A stretch of DNA of 64,000 bases. It comes from Sphaerisporangium rubeum (lineage in GTDB: Bacteria; Actinomycetota; Actinomycetes; Streptosporangiales; Streptosporangiaceae). Numbering within the stretch: the stretch's first letter is position 1; every line of letters starts with the position of its first letter. The notes beneath the pieces are model-generated. The model made no database searches and had not been told where the DNA came from. It worked only from the letters and a program-made list of their open reading frames with translations. Below, piece after piece: positions 63,531-64,000 of this stretch. The stretch covers positions 5,076,501 to 5,140,500 of the forward strand of contig NZ_JACHIU010000001.1 in assembly GCF_014207705.1 (NCBI RefSeq), read 5' to 3'. Made by a program: the position numbers and the translations under genes.

Positions 63531-64000
63531 TTAGTCCCCGACCGCAGGACGGCCCGTCGGGAGGTACGGCAACAACCGCCGCAACACCTCGGCCGCGTGC
63601 CTCGCCGCGACCGCTTGCGGCTCGTCACTCTTGCCGGCGTCGGCATGATCGGAGATCCCCCGCACGACCAGCCACCCGCCGACCTTGCCCGGGCCCGACT
63701 GCTCGTAGAACGCCTGCACCAACCCGCCGGCCTCTGTCTCGACCGCACATGTCTTGTCGTTGTACGTCTGAACGAACTCACGGATCGGCGACCGAGAGTC
63801 GGTGATCACCGCCTCTCCGGACCCGATCGGCCCGGTCGAGACGGTGAAACTCCTGGTGACCCCATCCGGGGCCGTTACTTGAAGAGCAGCCGGTACCTCA
63901 TGGTCGTCGAAGAAGGAGTTGACCGCACGAACGACGGAAGCGGGTGCGGCCGGGCCCTCGCCGCGGTGCCGAGTCCCATCCGGTGTCTCCTTCCGCGCGT
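63531..64000 (-). CDS. MTA/SAH-nucleosidase-like (PNP/UDP family) protein, 5' end outside window
   Basis: About 156 C-terminal residues of a nucleoside phosphorylase-fold enzyme are visible; the frame is open to the window edge. VSTGPIGSGEAVITDSRS corresponds to the 'GpiasGdkvi' loop of the family. AVETEAGGLVQAFYEQ holds the substrate-binding Glu (the usual 'VEMEa' reads VETE), and VVRGISDHADAG the catalytic Asp. Such domains cleave nucleosides in metabolism, but in actinomycete signalling or conflict loci they also occur as stand-alone or fused sensor/effector domains. Its place ahead of the membrane-anchored gene and the GTPase array favours the latter; this is inference. Confidence 0.82.
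   Translation of the reverse strand, partial: ARKETPDGTRHRGEGPAAPASVVRAVNSFFDDHEVPAALQVTAPDGVTRSFTVSTGPIGSGEAVITDSRSPIREFVQTYNDKTCAVETEAGGLVQAFYEQSGPGKVGGWLVVRGISDHADAGKSDEPQAVAARHAAEVLRRLLPYLPTGRPAVGD

Overview
The window is high-GC DNA (about 70 percent G+C) from a filamentous actinomycete. Very long antisense open frames, frequent GTG/TTG starts, ATGA/GTGA overlaps, DUF397 genes and a large secondary-metabolism locus fit Streptosporangiales or Streptomycetales. I cannot fix the genus from sequence alone. No rRNA, tRNA or CRISPR array was seen.

Layout. (1) 1-5.2 kb: the 3' end of a WD40-repeat gene facing a dGTPase gene, then pyruvate phosphate dikinase. (2) 5.2-24.1 kb: a terpenoid biosynthetic cluster. 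A B12-dependent radical SAM enzyme is divergent from a plus-strand run of prenyl diphosphate synthase, DXS, IspG, IspH and a MycF/TylF-type O-methyltransferase. A glycosyltransferase and a MycE-type O-methyltransferase follow on the minus strand. Then come a MarR regulator with an operator-like palindrome, a DHA2 exporter, two P450s, a UbiA-family membrane enzyme and a squalene-hopene-cyclase-like class II cyclase with a DVDD motif. The predicted product is an oxidised, glycosylated and O-methylated cyclic terpenoid, probably a diterpenoid, possibly also C-methylated. (3) 24.5-31.2 kb: a secreted beta-helix/ricin-lectin protein, two DUF397 genes with a divergent HATPase gene, SRPBCC and CYTH proteins, and a complete IS4-family element whose transposase is frameshifted. 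(4) 31.2-33.4 kb: an AAA-ATPase/RloB gene pair resembling AbiL-type phage defence, abutting a DUF397 gene remnant. (5) 33.5-40.6 kb: a second small metabolic locus with an O-methyltransferase, a P450, a LuxR regulator, a haloalkane-dehalogenase-like hydrolase, a membrane-anchored P450 with an unusual cysteine loop, and an FMN alpha-hydroxy-acid oxidase.

(6) 40.7-64.0 kb: a long, mostly minus-strand array. In transcription order it encodes a nucleosidase (cut by the window edge), a membrane-anchored unknown, a zinc-ribbon protein, a dynamin-like GTPase, an Hsp70 ATPase domain fused to a PQQ-type propeller, a GrpE-like protein, a second dynamin-like GTPase, a secreted or anchored vWA protein, a tubulin-like protein, a multi-TM protein, a tail-anchored pseudokinase, a zinc-finger GTPase, a tail-anchored GAP1-like protein and an FHA protein. 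A receptor Ser/Thr kinase faces it. Most neighbours overlap by 4-20 bases, so they are probably made together. The mix of NTPases, chaperone parts, phospho-signalling parts and membrane anchors resembles the predicted GTPase-centred conflict or signalling systems of multicellular bacteria. Its function here is inferred from gene content only and is the best candidate for a poorly described system.
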